Positions 1 to 8,614 of a DNA stretch of 64,000 bases are shown piece after piece; position 1 is the first letter of the stretch; every line of letters starts with the position of its first letter. The stretch is from the NCBI GenBank assembly GCA_027309085.1, contig DAIDDL010000009.1, forward strand, positions 1-64,000, given 5' to 3'. Made by a program: the position numbers and the translations under genes. The notes beneath the pieces are model-generated. The model was not told the DNA's origin. It saw only the letters and a program-made list of their open reading frames with translations, and did not search any database. The stretch comes from Sulfobacillus sp. (GTDB taxonomy: Bacteria; Bacillota; Sulfobacillia; Sulfobacillales; Sulfobacillaceae).

Positions 1-660
<660 letters not shown>

Positions 661-714
661 TCTCCTGTAAAGTTGTGAGGGTCCGGACGCGCACGCGTCC
701 GCAGCCTCTGTTCT

Positions 715-834
715 TTGTCGGTGCACATCGCCGCGAGTGTTGACCCGTTCCCATGCCGCACACGGTCGTCCCCCTCGCGTACGCTGGCGGTACTGGATCC
801 GTAGGGATCTGGGAGACCCAGACTGTGCCGACAA
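715..834 (+). rRNA. rrf: 5S ribosomal RNA
   Basis: Terminal helix formed by TTGTCGGTGC (715-724) and GTGCCGACAA (825-834). The core ACCCGTTCCCATGCCG and the TGGCGGTACT segment match helices III and IV of bacterial 5S. The usual GAACACGGAAGTTAAG segment reads GCACACGGTCGTCCCC here, so this copy departs from consensus at normally conserved loop positions. Position directly after 23S and before a terminator supports the call. Confidence 0.88.
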
Positions 835-844
835 TCCCTTTCGC

Positions 845-871
845 GCCCTCTCCCTCGGGAGAGGGCTTTTT
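845..871 (+). terminator. Rho-independent terminator of the rRNA operon
   Basis: A perfect 10-bp stem (845-854 with 857-866, arms GCCCTCTCCC and GGGAGAGGGC), a 2-nt loop and five T follow the 5S gene by about 10 nt. Confidence 0.92.
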
Positions 872-919
872 GGTATAGCCCACAGGGCCTATGATTCAAA
901 AAGCGCGACAGGAAGATGT

Positions 920-975
920 CGTTTTACTTGGTGAAACCATTCACAGGGATAATAATCGAGGGCCATATGGCCCTT
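920..975 (+). promoter_or_regulatory. Composite upstream element, copy 1 (CRP/FNR-like dyad plus CCATATGG palindrome)
   Basis: A dyad GTGA-N6-TCAC lies at 931-944 in the context TTGGTGAAACCATTCACAG. It resembles CRP/FNR-family operators. Exactly 18 nt downstream lies the palindrome CCATATGG (963-970) inside GGGCCATATGGCCC. The same arrangement, with the same 18-nt gap, occurs upstream of the lbpA2 operon at 9986-10025. It sits about 190-230 nt before the DsrE2-like gene. Whether it is a protein operator, an RNA leader or both is not known. Confidence 0.6.
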
Positions 976-1160
976 TCGCCTTGAGCCGAATGTTCCTAGT
1001 CTTAAAACGGTCAGATAGAAAATAATAAATATAGAGTCTTTGCTGCGTTGCTCGATTCCCGTTTTTGGCGCGCATCGCGCAATGCCCTGCCCACCTGCCA
1101 CAGCCACACCTGCGGGTGCTGGCGCCTCTCACAAATTGCGCTCACAAAAGGAGATATCTG

Positions 1161-1541
1161 ATGAAGAAAGTTGCCATTATCTCAAGTTCAGGAGACATTG
1201 AAGGGGCCTACAAAACCCTTAACGTCGCGAACGCCGCGGCGGCCATGGATGCGGAGGTTACGGTGTTCTGCACCTTTGGCGGTCTAAAAATGCTCGAGAA
1301 AGTGCCGCAATACGCTATGAGTCCAGAGATGGAGCCGTTCAAGGAGCGCGCTGCAGCAATGCCCAGCGTGGGGGAACTGCGCACGATGGCCTTGGACCTC
1401 GGCGTTAAATTCATTGCCTGCCAGATGACGATGGACCTCATGGGCATCACTCTTGACCAGTTGATGGACAACATTGTCACGGCGGGAGCCGCAACCTTTA
1501 TGGAAGACGCCATGGATGCCGACAGCACGGTAACCTTCTAA
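1161..1541 (+). CDS. dsrE2: DsrE2-like sulfurtransferase-family protein
   Basis: This is a 126-residue protein of the DsrE/DsrF family. The motif IACQMTMDLMGI carries Cys87, the presumed persulfide-bearing residue, and the tail GAATFMEDAMDADSTVTF is typical of DsrE2 proteins. Such proteins carry sulfane sulfur between donors such as rhodanese or TusA and oxidation enzymes in the cytoplasm. ATG at 1161 is preceded by AAAGGAGAT at good spacing; the longer frame upstream has no better start. It is followed after 41 nt by a DUF1641 gene, a pairing seen near sulfide:quinone oxidoreductase genes in sulfur oxidisers. No quinone oxidoreductase is in this window. Confidence 0.85.
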   Translation: MKKVAIISSSGDIEGAYKTLNVANAAAAMDAEVTVFCTFGGLKMLEKVPQYAMSPEMEPFKERAAAMPSVGELRTMALDLGVKFIACQMTMDLMGITLDQLMDNIVTAGAATFMEDAMDADSTVTF

Positions 1542-1582
1542 CCGAATCTGGACCACACTGTGCAACGAGGGGAGAGTGAAAA

Positions 1583-2677
1583 ATGCCTGGGGCTCGTGGA
1601 GAAACGAAATCCTCCTGGGATGGGCTGGAACTCAGGGAGCGCTGGACCAGTGACCTGTTGGAAACGGTGACCGACCAGGCTGACGATCCCGACGTCATTG
1701 ACGGGGCGGGGAAACTGCTGGAGATTCTCGGCGTATTGAATTCGAGTGGCATGCTGGATATTGTCGTGACCTTGATGCAGTTTGCCGGGCTGATGCCGGA
1801 TGCTGGCGAGCCGTCGGACATTGTGGATACTTTGTGGGCATTCTATGACACCCATGCGGGGTGGGTGAAGGATTTGCAGGGAATTCAGGCTGACAAACTA
1901 GCAATGCTCACCAAAATGCTGAGTGACCCGGCTGTCGCGCTGCCGGCGGCGTCATTGCTGAACAGCGCCACCCAAGCAGGCACGTGGAAAATGATGGCGG
2001 ACGTGGCGGAAAACACCGAAGTGCTTGCGGCCTTGCCGAAGCTGTTAGCCCTCGTGGGCAAGCTGCAGGACGAGGGCCTGGTTGACAGCTTGCTGCTCGC
2101 ACTGGATTACATGGACGCGTTGCCGGACATTGTCAATACGCCGGAAGGGGTTGACCGTCTGGCGGACTGGCTCCAGCAGTCTAAGATTATCGAGACGGCA
2201 GCGGCCACCAACTGGGGAAATCTGGTGGCAGTCACCCGGATGGCCAGCCAAGAACCGGTGCGGAAGCTGATGGAACTGGGCATGGGTTTGTTGGAGGACG
2301 TGCCCTCGGACATTCTTGCCGACATGGTCAGTCTGATAGCCCAAGGCATTGAAACCGTGACGGCGCTGGATGGGTGGAGCTTGGCGCAAGACGTCATGAA
2401 AATGGCTGTGCAGGTCAAAACAGCCGTCGACTGGGCTCAGCTCTTTCCGGGTGTGACAGACGCCGGTGGGCATCTGAATTGGCAGGGCATTGTGCAAGTG
2501 ATTCAAAATGTGGCAGCCGACACTCAGCACAAGACATCCGCGTTTGGTGGAATGAAGGGAATGATGGCCCTGATGAGGGATCCTGACGTGCAAAAGGGCC
2601 TGCATTTTCTTACCAGCCTCACTGGACAGCTATCCCACTTTGCCATGTCCCCGCGCGGCTCGGAGGCATTATCCTAG
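1583..2677 (+). CDS. DUF1641 domain protein
   Basis: This 364-residue protein has a C-terminal segment FGGMKGMMALMRDPDVQKGL, the hallmark of DUF1641, a family often encoded beside sulfide:quinone oxidoreductases or formate dehydrogenases. The rest is helical and repetitive, with repeated leucine/alanine-rich stretches and no transmembrane segment or cofactor motif. ATG at 1583 follows a GAGGGGAG Shine-Dalgarno. It is co-transcribed with the DsrE2-like gene. Its biochemical role is unknown; a scaffold or adaptor for a membrane-associated quinone reductase is an inference. The protein is longer than the minimal domain, so the N-terminal two thirds are specific to this lineage or highly diverged. 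Confidence 0.75.
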   Translation: MPGARGETKSSWDGLELRERWTSDLLETVTDQADDPDVIDGAGKLLEILGVLNSSGMLDIVVTLMQFAGLMPDAGEPSDIVDTLWAFYDTHAGWVKDLQGIQADKLAMLTKMLSDPAVALPAASLLNSATQAGTWKMMADVAENTEVLAALPKLLALVGKLQDEGLVDSLLLALDYMDALPDIVNTPEGVDRLADWLQQSKIIETAAATNWGNLVAVTRMASQEPVRKLMELGMGLLEDVPSDILADMVSLIAQGIETVTALDGWSLAQDVMKMAVQVKTAVDWAQLFPGVTDAGGHLNWQGIVQVIQNVAADTQHKTSAFGGMKGMMALMRDPDVQKGLHFLTSLTGQLSHFAMSPRGSEALS

Positions 2678-2685
2678 ACTTCAGC

Positions 2686-2740
2686 AGCGCATGCCAAAAG
2701 GCGCGCACCAAGATCAAGGGCGCGCCTTTTGGCATGCGCT
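2686..2740. terminator. Long perfect inverted repeat between convergent operons
   Basis: A 21-bp perfect stem (2686-2706 with 2720-2740) and a 13-nt loop lie 9 nt after the DUF1641 stop. Neither side has a clear T run (plus side reads GGCTCTTCTCTC), so it is a transcript-end or processing hairpin rather than a textbook intrinsic terminator. Confidence 0.6.
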
Positions 2741-3052
2741 GGCTCTTCTCTCTCTCCGTCGGCGCGAGGCACAAATCGGGCGGCGGGTCCCCGCGCACCT
2801 TTTTATTGCTGTTGAGGCGGCCTCCTCCCGATTGCAAAGACATGATTTCGGCGAGACCGCTTCAAGGCAGCCGCCCGGGAGCGGCATCCTGAAAGTATGG
2901 GGGACCCGTCCGGCGTGTTGTCTGGTGACGGGTGTCCCCCGTCCGGTTGGGAGAATAGCAAGGCGGGTGATAAACCAAGCTGCCATGGCGGCTGCAAGCC
3001 AGCTCGGCAGCTTGGTCTGCACGGAGCAATTCTCCCAGACGGTGGCAAAGAG
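2741..3052. other. Intergenic stretch with two strong secondary structures, no gene
   Basis: No convincing reading frame. Two foldable units lie in tandem. Unit one pairs 2899-2909 with 2928-2940 (GGGGGACCCGT against ACGGGTGTCCCCC, with a GT bulge) and includes the direct repeat CCCGTCCGG at 2905 and 2938. Unit two has an outer stem GGGAGAAT/ATTCTCCC (2949-2956 with 3029-3036) enclosing an 11-bp perfect stem ACCAAGCTGCC/GGCAGCTTGGT (2974-2984 with 3006-3016). It lies just past the 3' end of the minus-strand sHdr operon. I recognise no known riboswitch consensus on either strand. Confidence 0.45.
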
Positions 3053-3313
3053 TCAGACAGCAAACCCGTGCGTTTTCAAGAGATCTAGCGCAGTCGCCCG
3101 GTCAATCACCCCGACATGCACCACCTGGTCATTGATAATGGTGCTGGGCACACTGCGGATATACAGTTTCACCGCCAACTCGCGGCCTTCCAGAGTCCCG
3201 ACGTCGACTTCCCGCACCGTGAATCCATATTGCGCGCTGAGCGCTTTCCACTGGCGGATCGTGGCGGGACAGGTGCGGCACCACTGGGAGGTCGCGACAG
3301 TTACCTCGGACAT
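3053..3313 (-). CDS. Thioredoxin/glutaredoxin-like protein
   Basis: The 86-residue product has a redox motif WCRTCP with cysteines 12 and 15, and a VPSTII segment with the cis-proline usual in thioredoxin folds. It has no signal peptide, so it is cytoplasmic. It is the last gene of the sHdr operon, 13 nt after the lbpA stop. A likely role is keeping thiols of the sulfur carriers or of lipoate reduced; that role is inferred from context. ATG at 3313 has the GGAGGGGACGGAA ribosome site upstream. Confidence 0.82.
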   Translation of the reverse strand: MSEVTVATSQWCRTCPATIRQWKALSAQYGFTVREVDVGTLEGRELAVKLYIRSVPSTIINDQVVHVGVIDRATALDLLKTHGFAV

Positions 3314-3326
3314 TTCCGTCCCCTCC

Positions 3327-3767
3327 TTAACTGCAGCGCATGCACTGGATTTTGTCCCGGATAATTTTCTCGCGGTACTGGCGCAGCGCTTCAGTTCCAG
3401 TCACCAGGTGACTCCAGTCCTGGTCAGGCTGGTACTGCACTTTCGCGATCCACGCCCCCCCGTAAGGGTCGATATTCAACAGAGCCGGCTCTGTCAGCAG
3501 GGCCGCGTTGGATTCGACAATCGTCCCCGAAAGAGGGCACACGAGAGGACCTGCCCACTTGCCGCTCTCCAGCGAGGCCAGAGATTTCCCCTTCAGCACG
3601 GCAACACCGACACGCTTGGGGCGGACAAAGAGAATCCGGCCCGAAAGGGTCTGTGCCGGATCCGTCATCCCCACGACGGCAATATCTCCTTCGCGGCGCA
3701 CCCACACATTGTTCTCGACATCGTAATAGAGATGTTCGGGTATATCGCACCCTTGAATTTCTGCCAT
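3327..3767 (-). CDS. lbpA1: Lipoate-binding protein of the sHdr system (GcvH-like), first copy
   Basis: The 146-residue GcvH-fold protein has the lipoylation motif ESGKW, with Lys70 as the modified residue. The segment TDPAQTLSGRILFVRPKRVG is characteristic of sHdr-associated LbpA rather than glycine-cleavage H protein, and no gcvP or gcvT is nearby. In sHdr organisms lipoylated LbpA is essential for sulfur oxidation and is thought to carry the sulfur substrate or electrons to the complex. The C-terminus ends CMRCS, giving a C-x2-C pair. A paralogue is encoded at 10151. Start ATG follows AAGGAGGTCC. Confidence 0.9.
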   Translation of the reverse strand: MAEIQGCDIPEHLYYDVENNVWVRREGDIAVVGMTDPAQTLSGRILFVRPKRVGVAVLKGKSLASLESGKWAGPLVCPLSGTIVESNAALLTEPALLNIDPYGGAWIAKVQYQPDQDWSHLVTGTEALRQYREKIIRDKIQCMRCS

Positions 3768-3802
3768 GATGGACCTCCTTCGTGAACATGGCGGTGAGGT
3801 GC

Positions 3803-4711
3803 TTACCGGATAGCCGGCTCAGACAGAAACTGCCGGATAAGCCCCATGGCGTCAGACTCCATGTCGCCAACGTGCAGCTCCTCGGGGCGGTGTCCGAAGG
3901 CGATTCCAATCAGCTGGGTGTAATACATCACCGGAAGTTGTGCGCTCTCACCGACTGTGCCTATAGCCCGAAACTGCAAGGCGTCCAGTCCGCCAGCGCA
4001 CTTCGGGCACATCAGAGCCAGGACATCGGCGCCGCTCGATTTGGCCGTTGAGAGAATGCGGCCCGTTAACCGGCCCGAAATTTTCTCGTCGGACAGCAGA
4101 TTTTTGCCGCCGCAGCACGTCGTTTCGGCGCGGTGTTCGACGACGGTGGCGCCGAGCGCAGCCATCAGGTCGTGCATAAAGTGAGGATGTTCGGTGTCCT
4201 CTCCCGCAATTTGCACCGAGCTCAGCATTTTGGCAGGCCGCTGGTACAAGCAGCCATAATAGGGTGCCACCCGCAGCCCGGTTAAGGGCACCCGCACCCG
4301 CTTGGCAATCTCGTCGAGGCCAATCACATTGACCAGATACTCCAGGGTATTGCGGACAGTGGGCTGCTCCAGGATCTGTGGCTCATCGGCCGCTTTCAGC
4401 ATGGACTGGATCTGGTCAAGATGGACTCCCCCTTGTTTCACGGCGTAGGCTGTGCGGGACAGTTCGTGGTAACAGACGTTGCACGATACCATGACTTCGG
4501 TCTCGCCCTGATTGATGAGATGGGCCAGATTGCGGGCGGGAAGGAAGTGGCTTTTCAATCCTTCCCCTTTCAGTTCGCCTGCTCCGCAACAGGAGTAGTC
4601 CTCCACGTCCACGAGGGTCATGCCTAAGTCCTGGGCAATAACCCTCGTGCTGACATCGTAGGCGCGGTCAATGGTTTTGAGAGAGCAGCCGGGAAAGTAT
4701 GCCGTTTGCAT
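3803..4711 (-). CDS. hdrB2: sHdrB2: heterodisulfide reductase subunit B-like
   Basis: The product has about 302 residues and two CCG domains. The first comprises FPGC near residue 9, SCCG near 42 and C-x2-C near 78. The second comprises YYGC near 153, TCCGG near 196 and MCPKC near 230. In HdrB these bind non-cubane [4Fe-4S] clusters at the site of disulfide chemistry. The first-listed ATG at 4714 lies only 4 nt from AGGAGG, so the ATG at 4711 (MQTAYFPGC) is preferred. It lies between hdrC2 and lbpA1, as in the conserved sHdr order. Confidence 0.9.
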   Translation of the reverse strand: MQTAYFPGCSLKTIDRAYDVSTRVIAQDLGMTLVDVEDYSCCGAGELKGEGLKSHFLPARNLAHLINQGETEVMVSCNVCYHELSRTAYAVKQGGVHLDQIQSMLKAADEPQILEQPTVRNTLEYLVNVIGLDEIAKRVRVPLTGLRVAPYYGCLYQRPAKMLSSVQIAGEDTEHPHFMHDLMAALGATVVEHRAETTCCGGKNLLSDEKISGRLTGRILSTAKSSGADVLALMCPKCAGGLDALQFRAIGTVGESAQLPVMYYTQLIGIAFGHRPEELHVGDMESDAMGLIRQFLSEPAIR

Positions 4712-4765
4712 CATGAAGCCTCCTTTTGATTGGATGGGGGAAAACACGGTCCGCGGTCCTGGCGG

Positions 4766-5461
4766 TTAAGTTTGGCCAGATTCCATCAGAACGGACCGGC
4801 TGCGGTTCCAGTGCCGGGGGCGGCCGATTAACAATGTTTTCAGGGCGCGGCCATCTTTCAGCATCCTGATGGCGGCTTGACGCAGGTCGGGACCGAACAG
4901 TTCCTTCTGCCGTCCAAGTTTGCTCAGGAATTCGGCCTGCAGCCGTGGCAGGCTGAGCCGCCCGTAAGTTTCCAACTGGTGGCGGTAGGCCTCGTGATTG
5001 GCTAGATAGGCCTGATCCATCTTTTCCGGCACCTGCTTTCGCAGCCACTGTCCGATGGATTCGATAACCTCCGCCGTGTTGACCTCTTTGGGGCAGTGAT
5101 TGGTGCAGATATAGCAGCCCACACAGCGCCAGATGATATCGGCATTCTTGATCAAGTCGTCCTTGCGTCCCACCCGCACCCAGTAAATGAACTGCCGGGG
5201 ATTGAAACCCGGCACCTCGTGGGCTACGGTGCAGCCTGCGGTGCACATCCCGCACTGAATGCAGTTGTCGATGCTTTCCCCGATTGCACTCGCGCGCACA
5301 TCATCCCAAGAGTCCAAATCACGTTCGGAATGCACCCGGGTCTTGAGCATGGTGTTCCAGCGGCCGGAAATATCAATCCCATCCATGACCAGATTGTCCT
5401 CTTCCATAATCTGGTCGTCCTGCAGCAGGGAGCGTTCAATAATGCCAGAGCCTTTGGCCAT
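4766..5461 (-). CDS. hdrC2: sHdrC2: heterodisulfide reductase subunit C-like iron-sulfur protein
   Basis: The 231-residue protein has two [4Fe-4S] motifs: CIQCGMCTAGC near residues 67-77 and CVGCYICTNHC near 113-123. The second cluster set is followed by the typical P-x-E-V segment. HdrC relays electrons between HdrB and the flavin subunit HdrA. An AAGGAGGTGACCCCCT ribosome site precedes the ATG. The gene lies between hdrH and hdrB2 in the same operon. Confidence 0.9.
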   Translation of the reverse strand: MAKGSGIIERSLLQDDQIMEEDNLVMDGIDISGRWNTMLKTRVHSERDLDSWDDVRASAIGESIDNCIQCGMCTAGCTVAHEVPGFNPRQFIYWVRVGRKDDLIKNADIIWRCVGCYICTNHCPKEVNTAEVIESIGQWLRKQVPEKMDQAYLANHEAYRHQLETYGRLSLPRLQAEFLSKLGRQKELFGPDLRQAAIRMLKDGRALKTLLIGRPRHWNRSRSVLMESGQT

Positions 5462-5485
5462 AGGGGGTCACCTCCTTCAAAGTCG

Positions 5486-6298
5486 TCAAGATTGCTCCAT
5501 CCATGAGTCGGGCGCTTCCACAGGGACCCCAGTGGGGACAGCTTGCGGGGGGATGGCGAGCCCGAGAAGATAGCTGACTACCCCCAGCACTGTGGGGATG
5601 GTGGAAAAAATGGATTTGGACGTCGTAAAGTACATCTTGTACAGGTAGTCTGCGTACAGATAGGCCAGCACCAAGTCAGTGGAATAGACGCCCCAGCGGT
5701 GAAGACCGTGATCCTTCAGCATCTCGCCGACACCTTGGAGGCGCATGAACAGCTCCTCGTAATTTGCGCCGTAGGCGTGGAAGCGGTCCTTGCCGTTCAG
5801 TCCCAGCTGGTTGGTGAACTCCATCAGGTACGGCAAGGCGCCCGTCGCGGTTTTCCACGAATACACCCACTGCGGACCAAGCGGGTAGCGTCTGGGCGAG
5901 TAAAAATGCAAAAATTCAATAGCGAGATCATGAGCCTGCTCCTTGGAGACCATCGGCAGACTCATGCCCAGCGCCCGGATTTGGTCATCGACGTTGTCGT
6001 CCATTTCGAGCAAGGTGCTGAGATACACCTTGAGCTGACCCAGAGGCATTTGGGGTTCAATGGCAGGCAGCGCCCGCCGCCAGCTGCGCAGGCGCCGCAA
6101 GGCGCCTGCCCACTGGGCATCGGTGGTCATGGCTATGGACAGGGGATTGGCAACCTGGTGCAGCAGCCGGGAGGTCTGGTTCAACTCCTGGAGCGTCTCG
6201 TCTAAGGGGATCTGCTCCAGATTTTCCTTGACACTGCGCCATGTTTCTTCCATTCCGGGACTTTTTAGGCGGTCCAGGAAGTCATCATACTCGCTCAT
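5486..6298 (-). CDS. hdrH: sHdrH-like conserved protein of the sHdr operon
   Basis: The 270-residue protein is helical and has no cofactor motif I can identify. A hydrophobic stretch near residues 225-248 (TIPTVLGVVSYLLGLAIPP) could be a membrane anchor or a buried helix. Its position between hdrA and hdrC2 matches the hypothetical gene called shdrH in described sHdr clusters. Its ATG overlaps the hdrA stop by 4 nt, which implies translational coupling and a stoichiometric role. The function is unknown; membrane attachment of the otherwise soluble complex is one possibility. Confidence 0.7.
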   Translation of the reverse strand: MSEYDDFLDRLKSPGMEETWRSVKENLEQIPLDETLQELNQTSRLLHQVANPLSIAMTTDAQWAGALRRLRSWRRALPAIEPQMPLGQLKVYLSTLLEMDDNVDDQIRALGMSLPMVSKEQAHDLAIEFLHFYSPRRYPLGPQWVYSWKTATGALPYLMEFTNQLGLNGKDRFHAYGANYEELFMRLQGVGEMLKDHGLHRWGVYSTDLVLAYLYADYLYKMYFTTSKSIFSTIPTVLGVVSYLLGLAIPPQAVPTGVPVEAPDSWMEQS

Positions 6299-7341
6299 AC
6301 GACCACCTTCGTTTTGAGGTACTGCATCACGGCCAGACTGGCCACATCTCCTTCGGCAATGGCATCCTCAATGGCTTTGGGGCCGCTGGCGCTGCCCGCC
6401 ACGAACACCCCGGGGCGGCTGGTGAGACTGGCATTGCGCATTGGCTCCGATTGTTGGACGAAGCCGTGCGGCTCCAAATCGACATGGAATTTTTGAGACA
6501 GCAGGCGGGTGCCTTGACTGGGTTCCATGCCTGCGGCCAGCACCACCAGGTCAAAGGGCCATTCGAAAGGTCCCCGAACCAGGGTGTCTTCTCCCTTCAG
6601 CACTGGCTGCCCGGCTTTTTGTGTGACCTCGGCAATCCTGCCCTTGACATAAACCACCCCGGATTCCTCTTGGGACCGCCAGTAAAGCGTGTCTTCCCAT
6701 AGCCCGTAAGTGCGCACGTCCATGTAGAACATGCTGATTCGGGCCTTTGGCAGCTGCTCCCGGATCTCAATGGACTGTTTGGCCGACACTGCGCAACAAA
6801 CCCGAGAGCAATAGGTATTGCCGACCTGGCGGTCCCGTGACCCCACGCAGTAAATGAAGGCCACGGATTGCGGCACTTCGCCGTTGGAGGGGCGGCGCAC
6901 GGGACCCTTGGCAAACATTTCTTCAAGTTCGGCGCCGGTGATCACGTCGGGAAACAGACCGTAACCATATTTTCCGTCGCGGCGGGGATCGAAGTGGTCA
7001 AATCCTGTGGCCAGGACCACCGCCTGGGCTTGCAGTTCGTGCGGGTGGGAACCTTCAAGCTGCACGCGGAATCCTTCCTGGTCCTCTTCCACCGCCCCGA
7101 TGCTCGCGCTGGTGACAACGGTGACGTGAGGATTGTTCTGAACAGCTCCGGCCAGGCGTGCTACGAGGGCGGGGCCGCTGCTGAAGTCAGGCATGAGCAC
7201 CTGATACTGGTGCTGTGCGACGGCTCCCCCCAGGACGTCATGCTGTTCGACTAACGTCACATCCAAGCCGAAATTTCCCAGGGTAGCCGCCGCCTGAAGT
7301 CCTGCCGGGCCCCCTCCGATGACGATGACTGAATTGGACAT
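6295..7341 (-). CDS. hdrA: sHdrA: flavoprotein subunit of the sHdr complex
   Basis: The 348-residue protein begins with an FAD dinucleotide-binding motif IGGGPAGLQAA at residues 6-16. It also has the HdrA iron-sulfur region CVGSR followed by YCSRVCC, and a C-terminal GVFVAGSASGPKAIEDAIAEG FAD segment. It is about half the size of methanogen HdrA, as expected for sHdrA, which lacks the extra ferredoxin domains. ATG at 7341 follows AAGGAGGTTGGAG; the longer frame upstream overlaps hdrB1 and is not used. In sulfur oxidisers sHdr runs in the oxidative direction toward sulfite with NAD or quinone-linked acceptors; that directionality comes from the family. Confidence 0.9.
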   Translation of the reverse strand: MSNSVIVIGGGPAGLQAAATLGNFGLDVTLVEQHDVLGGAVAQHQYQVLMPDFSSGPALVARLAGAVQNNPHVTVVTSASIGAVEEDQEGFRVQLEGSHPHELQAQAVVLATGFDHFDPRRDGKYGYGLFPDVITGAELEEMFAKGPVRRPSNGEVPQSVAFIYCVGSRDRQVGNTYCSRVCCAVSAKQSIEIREQLPKARISMFYMDVRTYGLWEDTLYWRSQEESGVVYVKGRIAEVTQKAGQPVLKGEDTLVRGPFEWPFDLVVLAAGMEPSQGTRLLSQKFHVDLEPHGFVQQSEPMRNASLTSRPGVFVAGSASGPKAIEDAIAEGDVASLAVMQYLKTKVVV

Positions 7342-7363
7342 CTCCAACCTCCTTGTTTTGGGG

Positions 7364-8593
7364 CTAAACGGGCTGTTCGACCGGAGGGATGTACAGCTGG
7401 TCCGGTTCCTTGCCAGCCCGCAGTTCTTCGAGATAGGCTTCGTAGGCATCCTTCGAGGCGCGCCAGTCGATGCCCATTTTATCCAGAAGTTTCTGCCATC
7501 CCGATGTGTGCCACTGGATTTGAACGACCTTATAAGGGTCGGCGCCCGCGGCCAGGGCGGCAAACTGAACATCCGCAATCACCGGCAAGTCGTAATTGTA
7601 GCCGTGCGCCTTGCCGATCCATTGGTTTTTATCCAGGGTCGTGGTGCATCCCGTGTCCTGGGTAATGGCGACGTCCGAGTGGGCTTCTTCGACCATTACC
7701 TTGATCTTCCTCTCCAGGGAAAATGAGCGGGAGAATTCGCGTTCGGTCAGAATGTGGCGGAAGCCAAATCCGCAGCAGTCGTACCATGTGGAATAGTCCG
7801 CTACCTGGGCGCCGAGTTCCAGAAGAATCGCCGTGGTGGGGGCCGGCCGCTCCCCGCCGTAAACCGCCGGGTCGTAGATCACGTCTTCCGGAACCAGTTT
7901 CCACACATGGCAGGCCGGGTGCACGGTGGTGACAATATTGGAAACGTCGTATACCCGCATGGCAGCCACACGGTCGCGCAAGACGTGGAGCCACTCGCTG
8001 TAATGCACAATTTCCTCGGGAATGACCAGTTCCCGCCCGACCTTGTGCATAATGCGGCGGACTTCGTCCCGCAGGTCCTTGTGTTCGATTAGCAAGTTGC
8101 GCATCTCTTTGTAGTTGCCAAACGAGGTGCCGCAGTGGATGAGCGGAAAGTAGCCGGTCTCGTAGGCGCGGTGCCAGTTTCTCACCGCCACACTGGCCAG
8201 CGCCACCAGATTGGAGGTGCCGGACCCATGATAATTCCAGGCAGTGCAGCTGGTCTGGTGCGTCTCATCCAGGTATTCGAGACCGAGCTTGTTCATAAAC
8301 CACATGATGCTGGTCGGATAGCCGGGAATATTGCCGCACTGCCCACATGACTTGTGGTGCCACAGCTTGTTGGTGGGAATCCTCTTGGTGCGTCCCAACA
8401 GGGTCTCCACGGTGATGGGCTGGTTTTCCTCGGTAATGTGAATCACCTTGACCTCGCCCTGCGCTTCCAGTTCCGCGAGTTCTTCGCGCGGGTCGGGCTT
8501 CTGATTTTTGATCAGGGCGCGTTTGTCGACCGTTTTGGTCACGAATTCCCATCCCGTTGTCTTAATGCTGCTGTCGATCGTGTTTGAGGCCAT
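7364..8593 (-). CDS. hdrB1: sHdrB1: heterodisulfide reductase subunit B-like, long form
   Basis: The 409-residue protein has CCG-type motifs: CGQCGNIPGYP near residue 85-95, a TSCTAW segment, HCGTS, YDCCGFGFRH and DTGCTTTLDKNQ. An N-terminal extension of about 75 residues without cysteines precedes the first motif, making it longer than HdrB2. HdrB1 and HdrB2 together form the two catalytic B subunits of the sHdr complex. The gene lies between hdrC1 and hdrA, 21-22 nt from each, with a GGAGGAACAATATGG start context. Confidence 0.88.
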   Translation of the reverse strand: MASNTIDSSIKTTGWEFVTKTVDKRALIKNQKPDPREELAELEAQGEVKVIHITEENQPITVETLLGRTKRIPTNKLWHHKSCGQCGNIPGYPTSIMWFMNKLGLEYLDETHQTSCTAWNYHGSGTSNLVALASVAVRNWHRAYETGYFPLIHCGTSFGNYKEMRNLLIEHKDLRDEVRRIMHKVGRELVIPEEIVHYSEWLHVLRDRVAAMRVYDVSNIVTTVHPACHVWKLVPEDVIYDPAVYGGERPAPTTAILLELGAQVADYSTWYDCCGFGFRHILTEREFSRSFSLERKIKVMVEEAHSDVAITQDTGCTTTLDKNQWIGKAHGYNYDLPVIADVQFAALAAGADPYKVVQIQWHTSGWQKLLDKMGIDWRASKDAYEAYLEELRAGKEPDQLYIPPVEQPV

Positions 8594-8614
8594 ATTGTTC
8601 CTCCATTTCTGGGA

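Noticed and set aside
2899-3036. Cobalamin, TPP or T-box riboswitch in this region
   Set aside because: None of the conserved core sequences is present on either strand; only generic stems were seen.
2640-3785. A 381-codon plus-strand open frame
   Set aside because: It runs antisense to the trx and lbpA1 genes and through the structured intergenic region; no protein-like motif and no ribosome site.
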